A stretch of DNA of 64,000 bases, from contig OX422195.1 of NCBI GenBank assembly GCA_949130485.1, positions 7,224,566 through 7,288,565 on the forward strand. Direction: 5' to 3'. Shown in pieces: positions 9,057 through 21,700 of the stretch. The stretch comes from Agelas oroides. Taxonomy: Eukaryota > Porifera > Demospongiae > Agelasida > Agelasidae. Below the pieces are notes generated by a model that did not search any database, had not been told where the DNA came from, and worked only from the letters and a program-made list of their open reading frames with translations. Each line of letters begins with the position of its first letter. The first letter of the stretch is position 1. Position numbers and translations under genes: made by a program.

Positions 9057-12000
9057 ATGGCGGACCCTGAACAAGGTGATTCTAGTCATAATTTCTGTTT
9101 GTGCCACTGTCAACTTTAATAGTCTCGCGTAGCCAGACAGGCAGACTCTCCCTGCGAGAGTCTGGCTACGTGAGACTACTGTCAACTATATAGTATAATC
9201 AAGCATGTGGGTTCTTTTCAGCCTACCCCCCTGGCAGCTACCCACCGGAACAACAAGGCTACCCCCAAGAGCCACCTCCCCAGCAGGCTTACCCACAGGA
9301 AGCCTACCCCCAGCAGCCACCTCCCCAGCAGCCACCTCTCCAGCAGCCCTATCCTCAGCAGGCTTATCCCCAGCAGGCTTATCCCCAGCAGCCGTACCCC
9401 CAGCAGGCTTATCCCCAGCAGCCGTACCCCCAACAGCCATACCCCCAGCAGGCTTATCCTCCACAGGCCGGCTATCCTCCAGACTACAAGGGAGCGCCTC
9501 AGGCTCCTTACCCTGCACAACCCACAGGTAAGTGTTGCTGATGGCCTAGTGGTCCCAGGCCATTTAGCAGCAGAGCTTTATTTTCACTTCTGGGTGCACT
9601 CGACCCTTCCTCAAATGTTAGTCTTCCTTTGGATGGGACTTAAGCCAGGGAGGTTCTCTTGGGCTTCTAGGATCTCCTCATTAAGTTGGTTATTTCAACT
9701 AAACCATTGATCGTAACCTTAAACTGCTGTTGGTTTCAGCTGTGTACGCATCTACCCTTTCCCTCTTCTGTGTGTTTACTCATGGCTTGAATGTATCATG
9801 CCTCTCTGTGACAATGAGACAGCTGTTTTTTAATGGTGGGGCTTGCTATGAAGGGACAGGAAGGTTTAGTGAAACTCCAGTCACTAAACAAGACCCCTTA
9901 TATACGTCATCACCAGAATGAATAGCTGCTCACTATCCTAATTGTGGCACTGAATGCCTTTAGTCATTCGGTCAGTAAATGGTGATTCAAAGAAAGCGAA
10001 AACTGATCTGTTCTTGGTTAGCCTCGTTCCCAGGCTCCTCCCCAGCTTTTGTCACGTACATGTATTATGCGACAATAGCTGGGGAGGAGCATGGTGCAAC
10101 AAAATCTAGAGAGGATCCTGGAAACCCAGCTATCGTTTGGTTACTGTTTCATTTTACAGTTTACATTGATATGTAACAGGCAGATCTTAGTTACAAAAAT
10201 GCGTACAGGCTATTTAGAATGGAAACTGTAACCGGAAGTTCAATAGTGTGGATACAACGTATTTGCTTATCATGTGACACATAATTCTACTTTGCCAGAC
10301 ACCCCGACGAGGGAGAGCCTGGGAACGAGGCTAAATATTAAGTGTGTTTCACTTCTCTGTATATTTTCTCCATGTCGCTATCAACTAACTAACTAACCTT
10401 GTTCTCTCCCCACTAAGGAGAGGGAGTTAGCTAACTCGTTCCCAGGCTTTACCCCTCCTTAGTGGGGAGAGCCTGGGAACGAGGCTACTAGCCAACTAAA
10501 GTGATCCATGTGTAATTTTCATGCATTCAAGCCCAACAACTAGTTCCAGTAGGCTTTAAACCCACATAGTTTGTTCATGCACACACATACATACATGTAC
10601 AAACATACATACATACAGACATGTACAAACATATCGTATAGAAATCACTTATCGTCATTGTTGGATTCACTCTGTAACCTCAAAAGTAAGTCTCGTTCCC
10701 TGTCAGACTGGGAATGAGACTGATGGCTTCATTTATACAATTCCCTCTATGAACCATTTGGATGGTTCACAGTGGCTGTGTGTGTTAGTCAGGGTAGACA
10801 GACTTGTTCCAGCGTCTGCTGTTGGACTACTCTGAAATGAACTCCTTGCTGGAGCAACTCCATTCTAGTACTACCCCCTTTCCTTTCTCTTTTCTCCAGG
10901 ACCCCCACCTCCCTACTACGGCCAGCAACCCCCTCCGGTACAAGCTGCTGGGGTACGTTACAGACAACACAGTTAACATAGAGAGTACCAAGCCACTGAA
11001 GTACGACAGATGTACATACCTCTGTCATCAAAATGACCACATACATGCCATGTCCTTTTATGGACCCACACTCGTAATATGAATACAGAAATCTATTCCT
11101 TTTACAATAATGGCTCCCAAATGCTTATGAGATAGTGAAGTTCCCTCATAATGTCTATTCAGCTATGACTCCGTGATGTAATGTTTGTATGTACCACTCC
11201 TACTACATGTTTGGGTGATCACACCATAGAACTTCCTGAGTGCTAGAGAATACTCACAATCCTTCCTGTAGTAGAGCCTGTACCTAATTACACACATTGT
11301 ACATAAAATAACTCTTTGCCCTTGGACTAACTGTAGGGAAGATTGGCATGTACACACAAGCTCCTGTGGTAACTCTCGTGGAGCGTAACAAACCAAACAA
11401 GCCAACCAACTGTATGTTAATTGCCAGATGTAGAGATTCATACCTCTTTTGTTAACATGTTTAGCATTCCATTTCCTTTTACGGATATGCAGTATGAATA
11501 CTGAAGCATTTCCCTTGTTAACATAACCTGCTTACTCAGCTACTTAGTGAAGTTTCCCAAAAGTTGCCTCTGCCAGCCACAATCACGGTCTTGCCATGAC
11601 ACTACCCTAAATGCCCACTGAAAGTGCAGTGTATTGCTCCAAGCGTACACATCCCCTTCAGTTGTCCAGTAACCTGCTACTCACGGAAGTGAAACCATGA
11701 ACACAACAAACAAAATCGTTGCTTGGCAACTAAAACCAGAATGTAGTCTCATGTGAAAACCTATCTCTTTTGTTGTGGTTTATGTCTTCCTGGGTGTGTT
11801 GAAAGGCAGAACTCAGTAAGAAAAAAAAAAAATTCTAATAAAAGTATTGACGTCTCTGCCATGATATACATAACACTCACCTTCAAGTGCCTTTAATTTC
11901 TTGCGTGGGGTAGCAGTCCCTACCTCCTGGTCACTCCAACACAGTGTGCCTGTTGGCTGAAACACATCCTGCACAGTGCTGTAACATCTGAGCCTGCCCT

Positions 12001-13170
12001 CTTTTTATCCGAGGGAGATGTGGTTCATTGATTGTTCATGTGTAGCAGTGACCAAACAGAAAAGGTTACCAGCTAATTTTCTCCAGGATGATGCGCTGTT
12101 ACAGTCAAAAAAGCCACTCCTCTAGTTGTTTATTACGGCTAACTAACCTTGTACTCACCAAACTGGAAACACAGTTATTGGTGTTACCCTATTTGGGAAA
12201 CAAAACCATACACATGTAGGATTGTAGTCATATTTGAAGCCTCTTTCATATGATGTTGGCCCATTTCTTGCTGGGCGTGTGGCAAGGCCGAACTTTCAAC
12301 AAAGCCGTATGTTGGACGTTGAGATTCTTCATTGTGCACTTCATGTGCACTTCCATTCTAGAAAGATGGACTAGTTTGTGACCTTTGCTAGTTATACTGG
12401 AGTCATCACTAATTTGATCGTGAAATGTAAGCTAGATAATAAAAGTCTTCCTTCTCCCCTCTCCCTCCAACAGCAGCAGCAGCAGTCAGCTAATGTGGTT
12501 GTGTTACAACATCAACCCCAGCCAACATTTGTAGCTGTACAGCGCTATGCTCCTGGGGACCAGGGCATGGTGCTCGCCGTCATTGCGACATTCATTGTTG
12601 TCTTCTTTGGCTGCTGGTTCTCCCTCGCCTGCACCATCCCGGCCATCGTCCTTGCCAGCAATGTGAGACATGACCCAGGGTGGGAAATACAGTAAAACCA
12701 AGCATTCCCTGTTGTGAACAAAATGTGAACACCTCTGGCATCAGGCACTATATGGTATCTGCCTTAGAGAGGTTTTTCTGTATGCATGTGAGAGATGGCC
12801 TAGGATGGGGAATACACGTGCAAGCCAATGCACCACTCTTTATGTTAATGTAGTCTCGTTCCCAAACCCTCAGCAAGACCCCAGTAAGAAGGGAGGAGGG
12901 TCTGGTGGATATACGTGCATGTACTGTACTGAGGGTCTGGGAACGAGACTAGTCTTAATCCATGTATCACCAGGTACAGGTATTATTACCAGCAGTATAC
13001 TATACTATGTATGACCCTCTCAGGCACAGACCTCTGCTACTACTGGCGATGAAGATGGTGCAAAGCACAACCGAAACTTCTCCTATGGCCTCAGTACTGC
13101 AGGCCTGGTGAGCGGGATAGCTGTCTATCTTGCGTGGATCATCTATGTGATTGTTATTATCGCTCGATAA
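9057..13170 (+). CDS. Proline/glutamine/tyrosine-rich two-pass membrane protein A (dispanin/CD225-like)
   Basis: Five exons join in phase: 9057-9075, 9222-9527, 10900-10952, 12474-12662 and 13024-13170 (TAA), giving 237 aa. Residues 7-125 are low-complexity repeats of [10 protein letters not shown] and AGYPPQ. Two hydrophobic segments follow, about 158-187 (containing [20 protein letters not shown]) and 216-236, separated by a polar loop. The layout of a proline-rich cytosolic N-terminus, a first membrane segment with Cys and Pro, a short loop and a second segment at the C-terminus recalls the dispanin/CD225 (IFITM/PRRT) family, but the identity is weak and not proven. Exon 3 could instead end at 10937, and the exon 4 start is ambiguous within CAG repeats. 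Protein B (18713-25225) is a paralogue with the same exon plan. Its function is unknown. Confidence 0.8.
9116..9178. mobile_element. 63-bp foldback, TAGTCTCG family, 9-bp TSD
   Basis: Inverted TAGTCTCGCGTAGCCAGAC ... GTCTGGCTACGTGAGACTA in intron 1 of membrane protein A. CTGTCAACT is duplicated exactly at 9107-9115 and 9179-9187. The left end carries four extra bases (TTAA) before TAGTC. Confidence 0.8.
10390..10489. mobile_element. Degenerate foldback cluster, TAGCCTCG family
   Basis: Intron 2 of protein A holds CCTTGTTCTCTCCCCACTAA, then TCGTTCCCAGGCTTTACCCC, and then the inverse GGGGAGAGCCTGGGAACGAG GCTA. A related pair lies at about 10021-10125. Target duplications are not clear at either. 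Confidence 0.6.
12851..12951. mobile_element. Foldback element, TAGTCTCG family
   Basis: TAGTCTCGTTCCCAAACCCTC ... GAGGGTCTGGGAACGAGACTA in intron 4 of protein A, about 100 bp. The flanks share only 6 of 9 bases, so it may be an older insertion. Confidence 0.65.
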
Positions 13171-14303
13171 AGACTCTTTATACACCGTACTGTGCTGATT
13201 GTGAACTGGCATAATGAACCATGATTTTGTATGTATTTTACATCCCATGACCCTATATCAGCATTCTATATATAGTAGTGCTCATGTTTTGTAGAGATGT
13301 TAGTAGTATGTACACAATGTTTGCATCAGCATTTTCTTACTTTTGCTGCATTGATATTGCAATATGATTTTGGTTTATATATGTTATGTGGACATGTCTA
13401 AGTTTGATATAGAAAGCAAATATTGGAGATGGCTGAGACTTGCTTGGCCATGCCGGTTGGATGACTGTGGTAAGTCTCGTTCCCAGATCACTGACCCTGC
13501 TGCACATGAGAGGGTACATGGGTTCTGGGTATGGGATTAGACTATGGTTGACAATGTACATGAAACCATGCATAATCAAAGCCAGTCATGTGCTCCTAAA
13601 CCCTTCAAAGATTTACCTACAGGAAGCCTCAAAACCTCGCAGTTGAAAGTCACCATACATTATAATTGGACTGCAGTGGAGTAGCATGTGCCATGCATGA
13701 AAGAGTGTGGACACTGAGACGGATCATCAGAACTATGGTTTGTATGTTAAATACTACAAGCCTGAGCAGCTACAAGTAGTATTGTGCATATCATAATCTC
13801 TGTGCAACACTTGGTCTGTTATTTGCTGATAACCTTATAGCCATGCAGCTCCTCCTTATGGCTCAGAATTGTTGCCACTATCCCATGATGTGCTGAACTT
13901 GGGTTATGAGTAAGATTGAAGCAAGGTCAAAATTCTGTACCTCTGTTCTAAGCCTGACATTCTCCCCTCATGCAATTTTAATCATTGGTTGAAAGTTATT
14001 ATGTGTGTAACTGTGTACCTAGCCTCATTTCCAGGCTCATCGCAGGGTCATCCCCACGCAGTGTTTTGGTCGCATAATGTACAAAAAACAGGGAAGATTA
14101 TGAGACCAAAAAGTTGGGGAGAAGCCTAGAAACAAGGCTGTATGGACCCTTGGCAATGCATGTGTGTACAAGCCACAACTAACAGCCCTTCATGATCAAT
14201 GTGCCCTTGTTTTGATGCAGGAATGGGCATTTGTATATAGCACTGAGTCATATGCACCTCAAATAAGAACGCGAAATGTGAGACAAACTGCCACTCCTCC
14301 CCT
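13171..14303. other. Convergent 3' region between membrane protein A and the sulfotransferase
   Basis: Holds two 3' UTRs and a degenerate foldback at about 14022-14140 (TAGCCTCATTTCCAGGC ... GCCTAGAAACAAGGCTG). I see no gene. Confidence 0.5.
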
Positions 14304-17300
14304 TCACAACAGTTTCCTTAGGTCTGAGTATTCTCCATCATATTCATGTGGGAAGAGGTGATTGTAGAACCCAATATCCTCCGCAAATCTCTCCTCTAAT
14401 CTTCTGAAGTCAATTGCTTGCAGCTTAGAATAATACTGCTGTACATGTGATATTGTAGGATTGCTCTTGTGTTTTCCACGGTCCCAGAAGAAGCTTGAGT
14501 TAATGTTAAGGTAGGCTAGAATGTTGTTTGCGTCCCTACGCAGTGTGGCAAAGTTTCCAACGTAGTCGTACTTAATGGCGCAAGGCTGGCAGAGTTCCAC
14601 CATAGGCTTATAGTGCTCATTCATCAAGGCAGGGTCTGAGTCGTAGAGAAAGTGGATAAATTCTGAAAATGAAGGGAAAATCTCTTCCTGTTTGGCTAGT
14701 CTCTTGTTGAACTTCATTCTGTAGGAGGACAGTATGATGTGTCGCACGTCATCCCAGATGCTCTGTTCTGCAGGATTAGTAATGAGGGGGTGCTCGATTT
14801 TGTTGCGATAGGCAGACAGCACCCTCTCTGGTGGGTGCCTCACAAACATGAACTTGAAGTAGTTCCTAATAGGAGGGAAACAATGTTACAGATAAATTCA
14901 CGTAAGCATGTCTCATTAATATGTGCGCTCTTGTTCAAACCCTGCACTATTGGTAATTTATAGTGCTGTTCAGAAAGGGAAAGCAAAGTGTCACAAGACT
15001 CACAACTAGTTTAACAAAAAAAGTTTCAGTATAGCGGATACATGTACTTAGCAACTACATGTCGAGTTCATGCTGGCATAATTAACCATTGTATGCAAAT
15101 TAGAAAAGATGCCTAGAAAACCATAGTCATCAAGAATGTAAGATTTAGAGACTGATAGTGCGAGAAGAAACTTCACAGCACAGTGTGCTCACAATCGCCA
15201 TTGTAAGTATAATAATCACTGTAGTGAAACTGTTAGTCTCAGTCCCAGACCCAAAACCAACCCCAACATGGATTGCTTTCAGTATTGCATGCATTATACT
15301 GGAAGCGATTTACATGCTGGATAGGTCTGGGGATGAGACTATGAAGCTGTAAGAAGTTCTCAGTTACTGTACTATTGCTCTTGACTTGGAGATTCACTTA
15401 TTAATGCAAGCATTCTGAACCATGGTGAAAACTGTTACTATAATTATGGTGGTCAAGATCCTGTATGAAGTCACACAAGAACCAGGTTGTTACAACAGAA
15501 GCCTTTAAGAATGTGGGCAGCCATTCCTAACACATTAAGTATGAGAATAATTATGCACTCGCATAGTATAGGCCATAGGATGTGACCAAGCCAGCTAGCA
15601 GGAGGTGATATGGAGACATATAATTTACCTCAATCTATACTCCTGTTCCTTTGGGTTATAGTTCTCCAGGGATCTCACCTGCCGGAATACATCAATACTG
15701 GGACGTAATTTCTCCTCCGGATTTACCATTCTTGCTAAGATCAAAAATACTCTCTTCCAGTTTGAGCACCCTACCTGCATTCACGATATCAAAAAATGTT
15801 CTGTTACTGAACAGGTTACCAGTTAGTACCTGGGATTAACAACCTGTCGAGAACTTAAGAGCAATAGGTTATACATGCTGAGTGTGCATATACCTATAGG
15901 CTTTCTGTGCTCAGCGTGTTAGCACAAGTCTAAGAGAGCTAGGTTATAGCATGCTATCAAGAAACATGGCCTGGTTCCCAGATCCTTCTGTGCTCCATCT
16001 CTGGGGTGGGTGGGACCCTGGTGAACAACCCAATCTTAGCATACGTGTCCCAGGCTGCATTCCTGCTGTCAATGTTGGTGTGGGAAATAATGTCAGGTTG
16101 GCCAACCAAGTGCTTTGTCTTGATGTTGCCAATTTTCAATGTGCACGTGATTGATTAGCATAGAGAAATTTGGAGCAGTGAATGTCCAACCATATCAGGT
16201 TCTGATAGCAAAGTTTGCAGTGAATAGTTGCAGTTTGAGTTGTTCACCAAGCAGTTCCTCAACTCTACGGGTCTGGGAACCAACAACAACAAATATCTTA
16301 TGGAAGGCTGGCTGCACACCTTTGGAACATAGCAAAAGATCAGCTTCCTCTCATCATCCACTAGGAGGTGATGGTACAGGTCTTGTAATGTGGGCTCATG
16401 ATATACTGTGGATGGCAGGTTACCAGAAGAGCAGAAGGCATCCATCCTCTGCCCCTGATCCTGTAGTAAGGAAAATAGTCTGTTTCTCTAATATTACTAA
16501 AATTAATATGCCAGTGTGCTTGTTTTGAACTTGACCCAAGTAAACACTACTCAAGAATTGTGACTTAGGTTATCCTTACCTTGAAAATTTCAGTGATTGT
16601 TGCATTCTTGTCAGATGAGGGAGCTGCAAAAGGAAACCAGGGAGTGTACTGAAGTACCTTGTACTACATCAAGTGCATTGTGGCACTATGCAACCAAAAT
16701 TAGCAAAATTGTCTATAGGTAAGTGAAAAATGATGATATAATACACCATGGCTCTCAGCAACAATCCTGTACCATTATTAGTGGGAGTTGAAGAACCTGC
16801 CTGAAGTTTGGCTTATGGTTCTCCACGTTTATAGCTTAAGCCATGGCAGTTTGTGTGCCCTTAGCGTAAGCATGTGACAGTAACAGTCCATATCCTTATA
16901 CTATGATTACAGGTATTGTGGTGTGGACAGTGCCACACTAGAGACTGTGCCACTGACATATCAGTGTTCCAGTAGTGTCTTCACAGATTACAGAACAGTT
17001 GCGTGTTCTATTATCTGTGAGGTTCTCTAAATCCTAAATAGTATTGACACAGGCAAGAGCAGATCCCGATAACTTGATAAATCTCTAGTACTTCACTGTT
17101 ACTTGTTGGTATACACTCCTCACCAACTTTAGTGTAGTCGACCAGTGGCTCCCTGATGCGAAGAGCCGTATGGCGGCGCAAGGGTTTTCGCCTACATGGA
17201 AGTGTCACCATGCCTATGTACGGAAACCAGAGGAAAGATAACGCAAAAAGCAACCATAAGACATTGTAAATAATACTCCGCTGGAGCCCAACGCATGGTA

Positions 17301-18443
17301 GCACCATGTTTTGTCGTCCTAGATAATTTGACCCGATCTGAAGTCCTTCGAATCTCCCGCTTTCTGTATAGCAACAGCGGTATTTTTACCAACCCCGTTC
17401 CCAGGCCTCCCGGCGCGCGCTTGCAGTTCGCGCGTGCGTAATACGGAAGTCGCGTTGTACGTTTCACCATAGATAATAGAGTCGTAACGCTCTATTATCT
17501 ATGGTTTCACCACCCACCACGGCCACGGCACTGCAGCATTCTGTTTGAACAAGTTTGCTGGAAACTTTTGTCTTGTTGCCAAGCAGCTGAGATCTTCTGC
17601 ATATAAAAATCTGACGAAGAAACCATGGCGGATCCGGGACAAGGTTAGAAAGGTTGATCTGATCGATGGACCCAAGTAAACACTACTCAAGAATTGTGAC
17701 TTAGGTTATCCTTACCTTGAAAATTTCAGTGATTGTTGCATTCTTGTCAGATGAGGGAGCTGCAAAAGGAAACCAGGGAGTGTACTGAAGTACCTTGTAC
17801 TACATCAAGTGCATTGTGGCACTATGCAACCAAAATTAGCAAAATTGTCTATAGGTAAGTGAAAAATGATGATATAATACACCATGGCTCTCAGCAACAA
17901 TCCTGTACCATTACTAGTGGGAGTTGAAGAACCTGCCTGAAGTTTGGCTTATGGTTCTCCACGTTTATAGCTTAAGCCATGGCAGTTTGTGTGCCCTTAG
18001 CGTAAGCATGTGACAGTAACAGTCCATATCCTTATACTATGATTACAGGTATTGTGGTGTGGACAATGCCACACTAGAGACTGTGCCACTGACATATCAG
18101 TGTTCCAGTAGTGTCTTCACAGATTACAGAACAGTTGCGTGTTCTATTATCTGTGAGGTTCTCTAAATCCTAAATAGTATTGACACAGGCAAGAGCAGAT
18201 CCCGATAACTTGATAAATCTCTAGTACTTCACTGTTACTTGTTGGTATACACTCCTCACCAACTTTAGTGTAGTCGACCAGTGGCTCCCTGATGCGAAGA
18301 GCCGTATGGCGGCGCAAGGGTTTTCGCCTACATGGAAGTGTCACCATGCCTATGTACGGAAACCAGAGGAAAGATAACGCAAAAAGCAACCATAAGACAT
18401 TGTAAATAATACTCCGCTGGAGCCCAACGCATGGTAGCACCAT
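14304..18443 (-). CDS. Golgi carbohydrate sulfotransferase (CHST8-14 / Sulfotransfer_2 type)
   Basis: Five exons join in phase: exon 1 (18260-18443, or the duplicate 17124-17307), exon 2 (17716-17759, or the duplicate 16580-16623), 16320-16460, 15629-15774 and 14304-14865, giving 358 aa. Residues about 10-32 form a signal anchor (IIYNVLWLLFALSFLWFPYI), as expected for a type II Golgi enzyme. The 5'-phosphosulfate loop is FCYVPKVGCSNWKRV and the 3'-phosphate motif is FVRHPPERVLSAYRNK. Both are diagnostic for HNK-1/chondroitin/dermatan sulfotransferases, which transfer sulfate from PAPS to glycans. Spacing between the motifs is normal. Which glycan position it sulfates cannot be read from sequence. 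Exons 1 and 2 lie in a 1.1-kb tandem duplication, so two promoters may serve one enzyme. The gene is head-to-head with membrane protein B. Confidence 0.88.
15234..15341. mobile_element. 108-bp element, TAGTCTC family, 9-bp TSD
   Basis: Ends TAGTCTCAGTCCCAGACC ... GGTCTGGGGATGAGACTA in the last sulfotransferase intron. Flanks are TGAAACTGT (15225-15233) and TGAAGCTGT (15342-15350), matching at 8 of 9 bases. Confidence 0.8.
17308..17624. promoter_or_regulatory. Bidirectional promoter, proximal copy
   Basis: Lies between the sulfotransferase ATG (17307, minus) and the duplicate protein B ATG (17625, plus). It is CpG-rich (GGCGCGCGC, TTCGCGCGTGCG) with an ETS-type site CGGAAGT at 17444-17450. 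It is interrupted by the 36-bp foldback at 17469-17504. Confidence 0.5.
17469..17504. mobile_element. 36-bp foldback insertion with 7-bp TSD
   Basis: ATAGATAATAGAG - TCGTAAC - GCTCTATTATCTATGG sits between two copies of TTTCACC (17462-17468 and 17505-17511). The duplicate promoter near 18598-18605 has a single TTTCACC and no insert. Two further members of the family lie at 46249 and 46503. Confidence 0.88.
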
Positions 18444-18751
18444 GTTTTGTCGTCCTAGATAATTTGACCCGATCTGAAGTCCTTCGAATCTCCCGCTTTC
18501 TGTATAGCAACAGCGGTATTTTTACCAACCCCGTTCCCAGGCCTCCCGGCGCGCGCTTGCAGTTCGCGCGTGCGTAATACGGAAGTCGCGTTGAACGTTT
18601 CACCACCCATGCACGGCACTGCAGCATTCTGTTTGAACAAGTTTGCTGGAAACTTTTGTCTTGTTGCCAAGCAGCTGAGATATTCTGCATATAAAAATCT
18701 GACGAAGAAACCATGGCGGATCCGGGACAAGGTTAGAAAGGTTGATCTGAT
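17669..18751. repeat. Tandem duplication, copy 2
   Basis: This near-identical copy of 16533-17663 contains sulfotransferase exon 2 (17716-17759), exon 1 (18260-18443), the promoter and protein B exon 1 (18713-18731). It lacks the 36-bp foldback found in copy 1 and so preserves the empty site. Confidence 0.95.
18444..18712. promoter_or_regulatory. Bidirectional promoter, distal copy
   Basis: The uninterrupted version, between the distal sulfotransferase exon 1 (ATG at 18443) and protein B exon 1 (ATG at 18713). It has the same CpG-rich core, with CGGAAGT at 18580-18586. Confidence 0.5.
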
Positions 18752-21700
18752 GGGCGCATACCTTGCATGATTTGGATGAATGCGCCCCTCCTGAAAATGG
18801 TAGCTAGTAGCGGCTGCTATAATTACATTCTTTGCTCTGTATGAGCCTTAGAGGAGAGGGATTATGAGCAAATTAACTGCAGGATTATGGTACAGATATA
18901 GCTACTGATTCTTTTAGCCACTGGAGCAGTATATACTTTTTCTAATGTCTCATCAGCTGAGCCGAATATACAGTACATTCACACTGAGAAGATGAAAGAA
19001 GAAGGTCAATTAATGTTGCAAAGCTTTTGAGCTTTGCCGAGAAATTGAGCTTTGTTGTCTCAAACAAGGAAGCATATTGACCACATTTGGCAACTCAGAT
19101 TCACAGAATCAAGTGGTGAATTGCATCATGCTAATTCGTGGCTTTTATTTTGGATTCCCAGTGTTTAATAAAATTAATGTGTGGATGGTCAAGTACCTAA
19201 ATAATTCCCATCTTTGGCTGGCCAGACCAAACTTATTTGGCTGTTGGTAAATTTGTAGTAGTCCCCACATTTGGCATAAGTTTGTTGCTTTCACACAGCA
19301 ACGATGTGAAACTGTAAAATATGGAGATCTGGTTTGTGATTAATAAATGCTTCATTCATTGTGATCATGCGAATGTGGTCCTGGGTGTCTTTGAAGGCAC
19401 CTTCTGTTGGCTAGCTTGACAAGGATGTTTTTGTTAAAGAAGAGTCATAAAGACTTTATGCATTTCTTTCTGTCTCTCCAGCCTACCCTCAGCCACCCCC
19501 AGAGCAGGCTTATCCCCCACAGCAACCCTACTCACAGCCACCACCACCCCAACCAGGCTATCCTCCACAGGCCGGCTATCCCCCACAGGCCGGCTATCCT
19601 CCACAGGCTGGATACCCCCCACAAGATCCCGGCTATCCTCCACAGGCCGGCTATCCTCCACAGGCCGGCTATCCTCCAGACTACAAGGGACCACCCCCGG
19701 CTCCTTACCCTGCACAGCCTGCAGGTATGTCCATCATTCTGTAAGCTATCCATCTATCGGTATCCCCTTTGTCTTTTCTCTGTACGCTTTTCTTGTAAAT
19801 CTGGTACGGACTGCCTCAGCCTTAACTGTTTCCAAACCAATTTTGCACTATGTACTGCTTCTCTCGCACTTACTTCAGTTGAGTCAGGCCAGTAGACTCA
19901 CCTTTGATATTCACAGGCTTTTAACTGGCATTTTCATCTTGAACGCAGGGAGTAATTTTGAAAAGAATGTGTGTGGGATAAGTTCTTGGCTAGAGGCACT
20001 TCTGGTGTTTGTGCACATTAGAGGTCAGTTAGCTGAGTGTGAAACAGGTTGAATCTCAGTGGTCGCAACAATGCTGTCAAAAGATTTTACCACACATCCA
20101 GGTGTAACCTGACAAGCAAGGCCACTGCATGTAGTGAATTTTACTAAGTCTTCTCCCATTTGAGTACTACAAGCTGGGTTGAAAGGTGGGCGTTTGGATG
20201 GTTTACCTACACGTAGATGCAAGTGTGATGAAACATTTTTAACTCACCCCCACTCGTAATACACTTCTACCTCACCCCAGTTGGGGTTCATTTCAGCGGT
20301 ACAAACAGCTAGTCTTCACATCTTAGCTAGCCTGTTTATCACAACCTGACAAGTTTGTGGTGACCAGAACATTGCCGCCATATGAGAGTGCTGAGTGCCA
20401 TCAAAACACTTTCAGTCACATGCAGCACAAAGTTCACAGTCCATACTAAATACTACTATTAGGCCACTTCAATAAACAACGTTCAGAGTTCAGGGTCATT
20501 AATAATGTTTTTTTTTGTTGGAAGCTCAAAGAAATCATGCCAGTGGAGTGACAAGAAGTATTTATTGCAGGCACCTAAGTACCGTAAGTGCTTGGTAAAC
20601 AATGGCAGCAATTCACTCCTCATTTCTGAGACATTAGAAGCTAGTGGTGGGCACCCAGCTGTAAGGGGTACCAGGCGTAGTGGAGACAGCCAGGAGATAA
20701 GGGGTCAAGTCATTCATAGTACTGTTTACACAGTTTAGGCAGCAGCGGAACTAAGGGACTTTCAGTGGTTGTAAAAAGGTTTTACAGCTTATTCATGGTC
20801 ATAGAAGGTGGTCTGGTCGCCTTAGTTACTTAGATATCACTCTTTAATTGGTAGAAGTAATGGGTGTGGTCCATGTTGAACTAGCAGTTGACGACGGATC
20901 ACTAGCAGTATAGCTACTGAGACCTTCTTCTCACAGTTGTCCAGTAGCATCTTTTGTTAGATTTCAGTGGCAATTTGTGGCCACATTGGCTCCATACAAC
21001 CTCAAAACATCCCTGGGAGTCTCCCAGCAGTGGTTACTCCCATAGATGCCATAGTCACAACTGCGAACAGAGTAAAGAATTTTGACCATCATTTTCGCTT
21101 CTTGACCACTTGACTGCACTGCATAAGTGACTTTGACCATTTGAATGCACGCTGTCAGCTACATGTAGTTGGCTTTATGACACATACTGCTCACCTGCTT
21201 GCCATAGTTAGCCTACTGATGGCTATAGTTCTGGAGTTGATCAATCTATTTCTAAACACCAGCTACTTGATCGTTATCATGTTAATGACAGTGAAATTTT
21301 GACCATTCTGAATTGCATCTTGACCACTTTACTAAGTTAGAAAATTGTCCTTGACAACTTGGATGACACTGAAGCATCCCTTGATCCTATGACCTCTTCT
21401 TGACCCTGGTCCCAGCTGTGACTATGGTGCGGATGGGAGGGACCACCCCTTGATTCCCTAGGGTTGCATGTTTGATCAGCACACTTTCTCCAAATGCAAT
21501 TCCTCCCTCTGGGGCCAGAGCAGTCAAATTGGCTCTTAGGACTGCTTGACTCCTACATACTATTCTATGTGTAACCTTTAAGTTGCCATGGAAATGTTGC
21601 TACAATCAGGTTATCCCAGGCACTCTGAGATCAAGAGTTAGTGTATATCCAGGTTAGATAGGCGGTAGACTCCACACAAGGTGCAAACAGTTCTGTGTAA

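Larger units (their letters stand above)
16533..17663. repeat. Tandem duplication, copy 1: sulfotransferase exons 1-2, shared promoter, protein B exon 1
   Basis: This block recurs at 17669-18751. By eye I find about four substitutions (for example GGACAGTGCC/GGACAATGCC and GATCTTCTGC/GATATTCTGC), one 43-bp insertion and a 5-bp indel. Copy 1 includes sulfotransferase exon 2 (16580-16623), exon 1 (17124-17307), a CpG-rich promoter and an ATG at 17625 followed by GCGGATCCGGGACAAG and a donor, equivalent to exon 1 of protein B. Confidence 0.95.

Noticed and set aside
9186-9531. Three other long frames over the proline-rich exon
   Set aside because: They are shadows of the AYPQQ repeat exon of membrane protein A; a repeat with a period divisible by three keeps all frames open.
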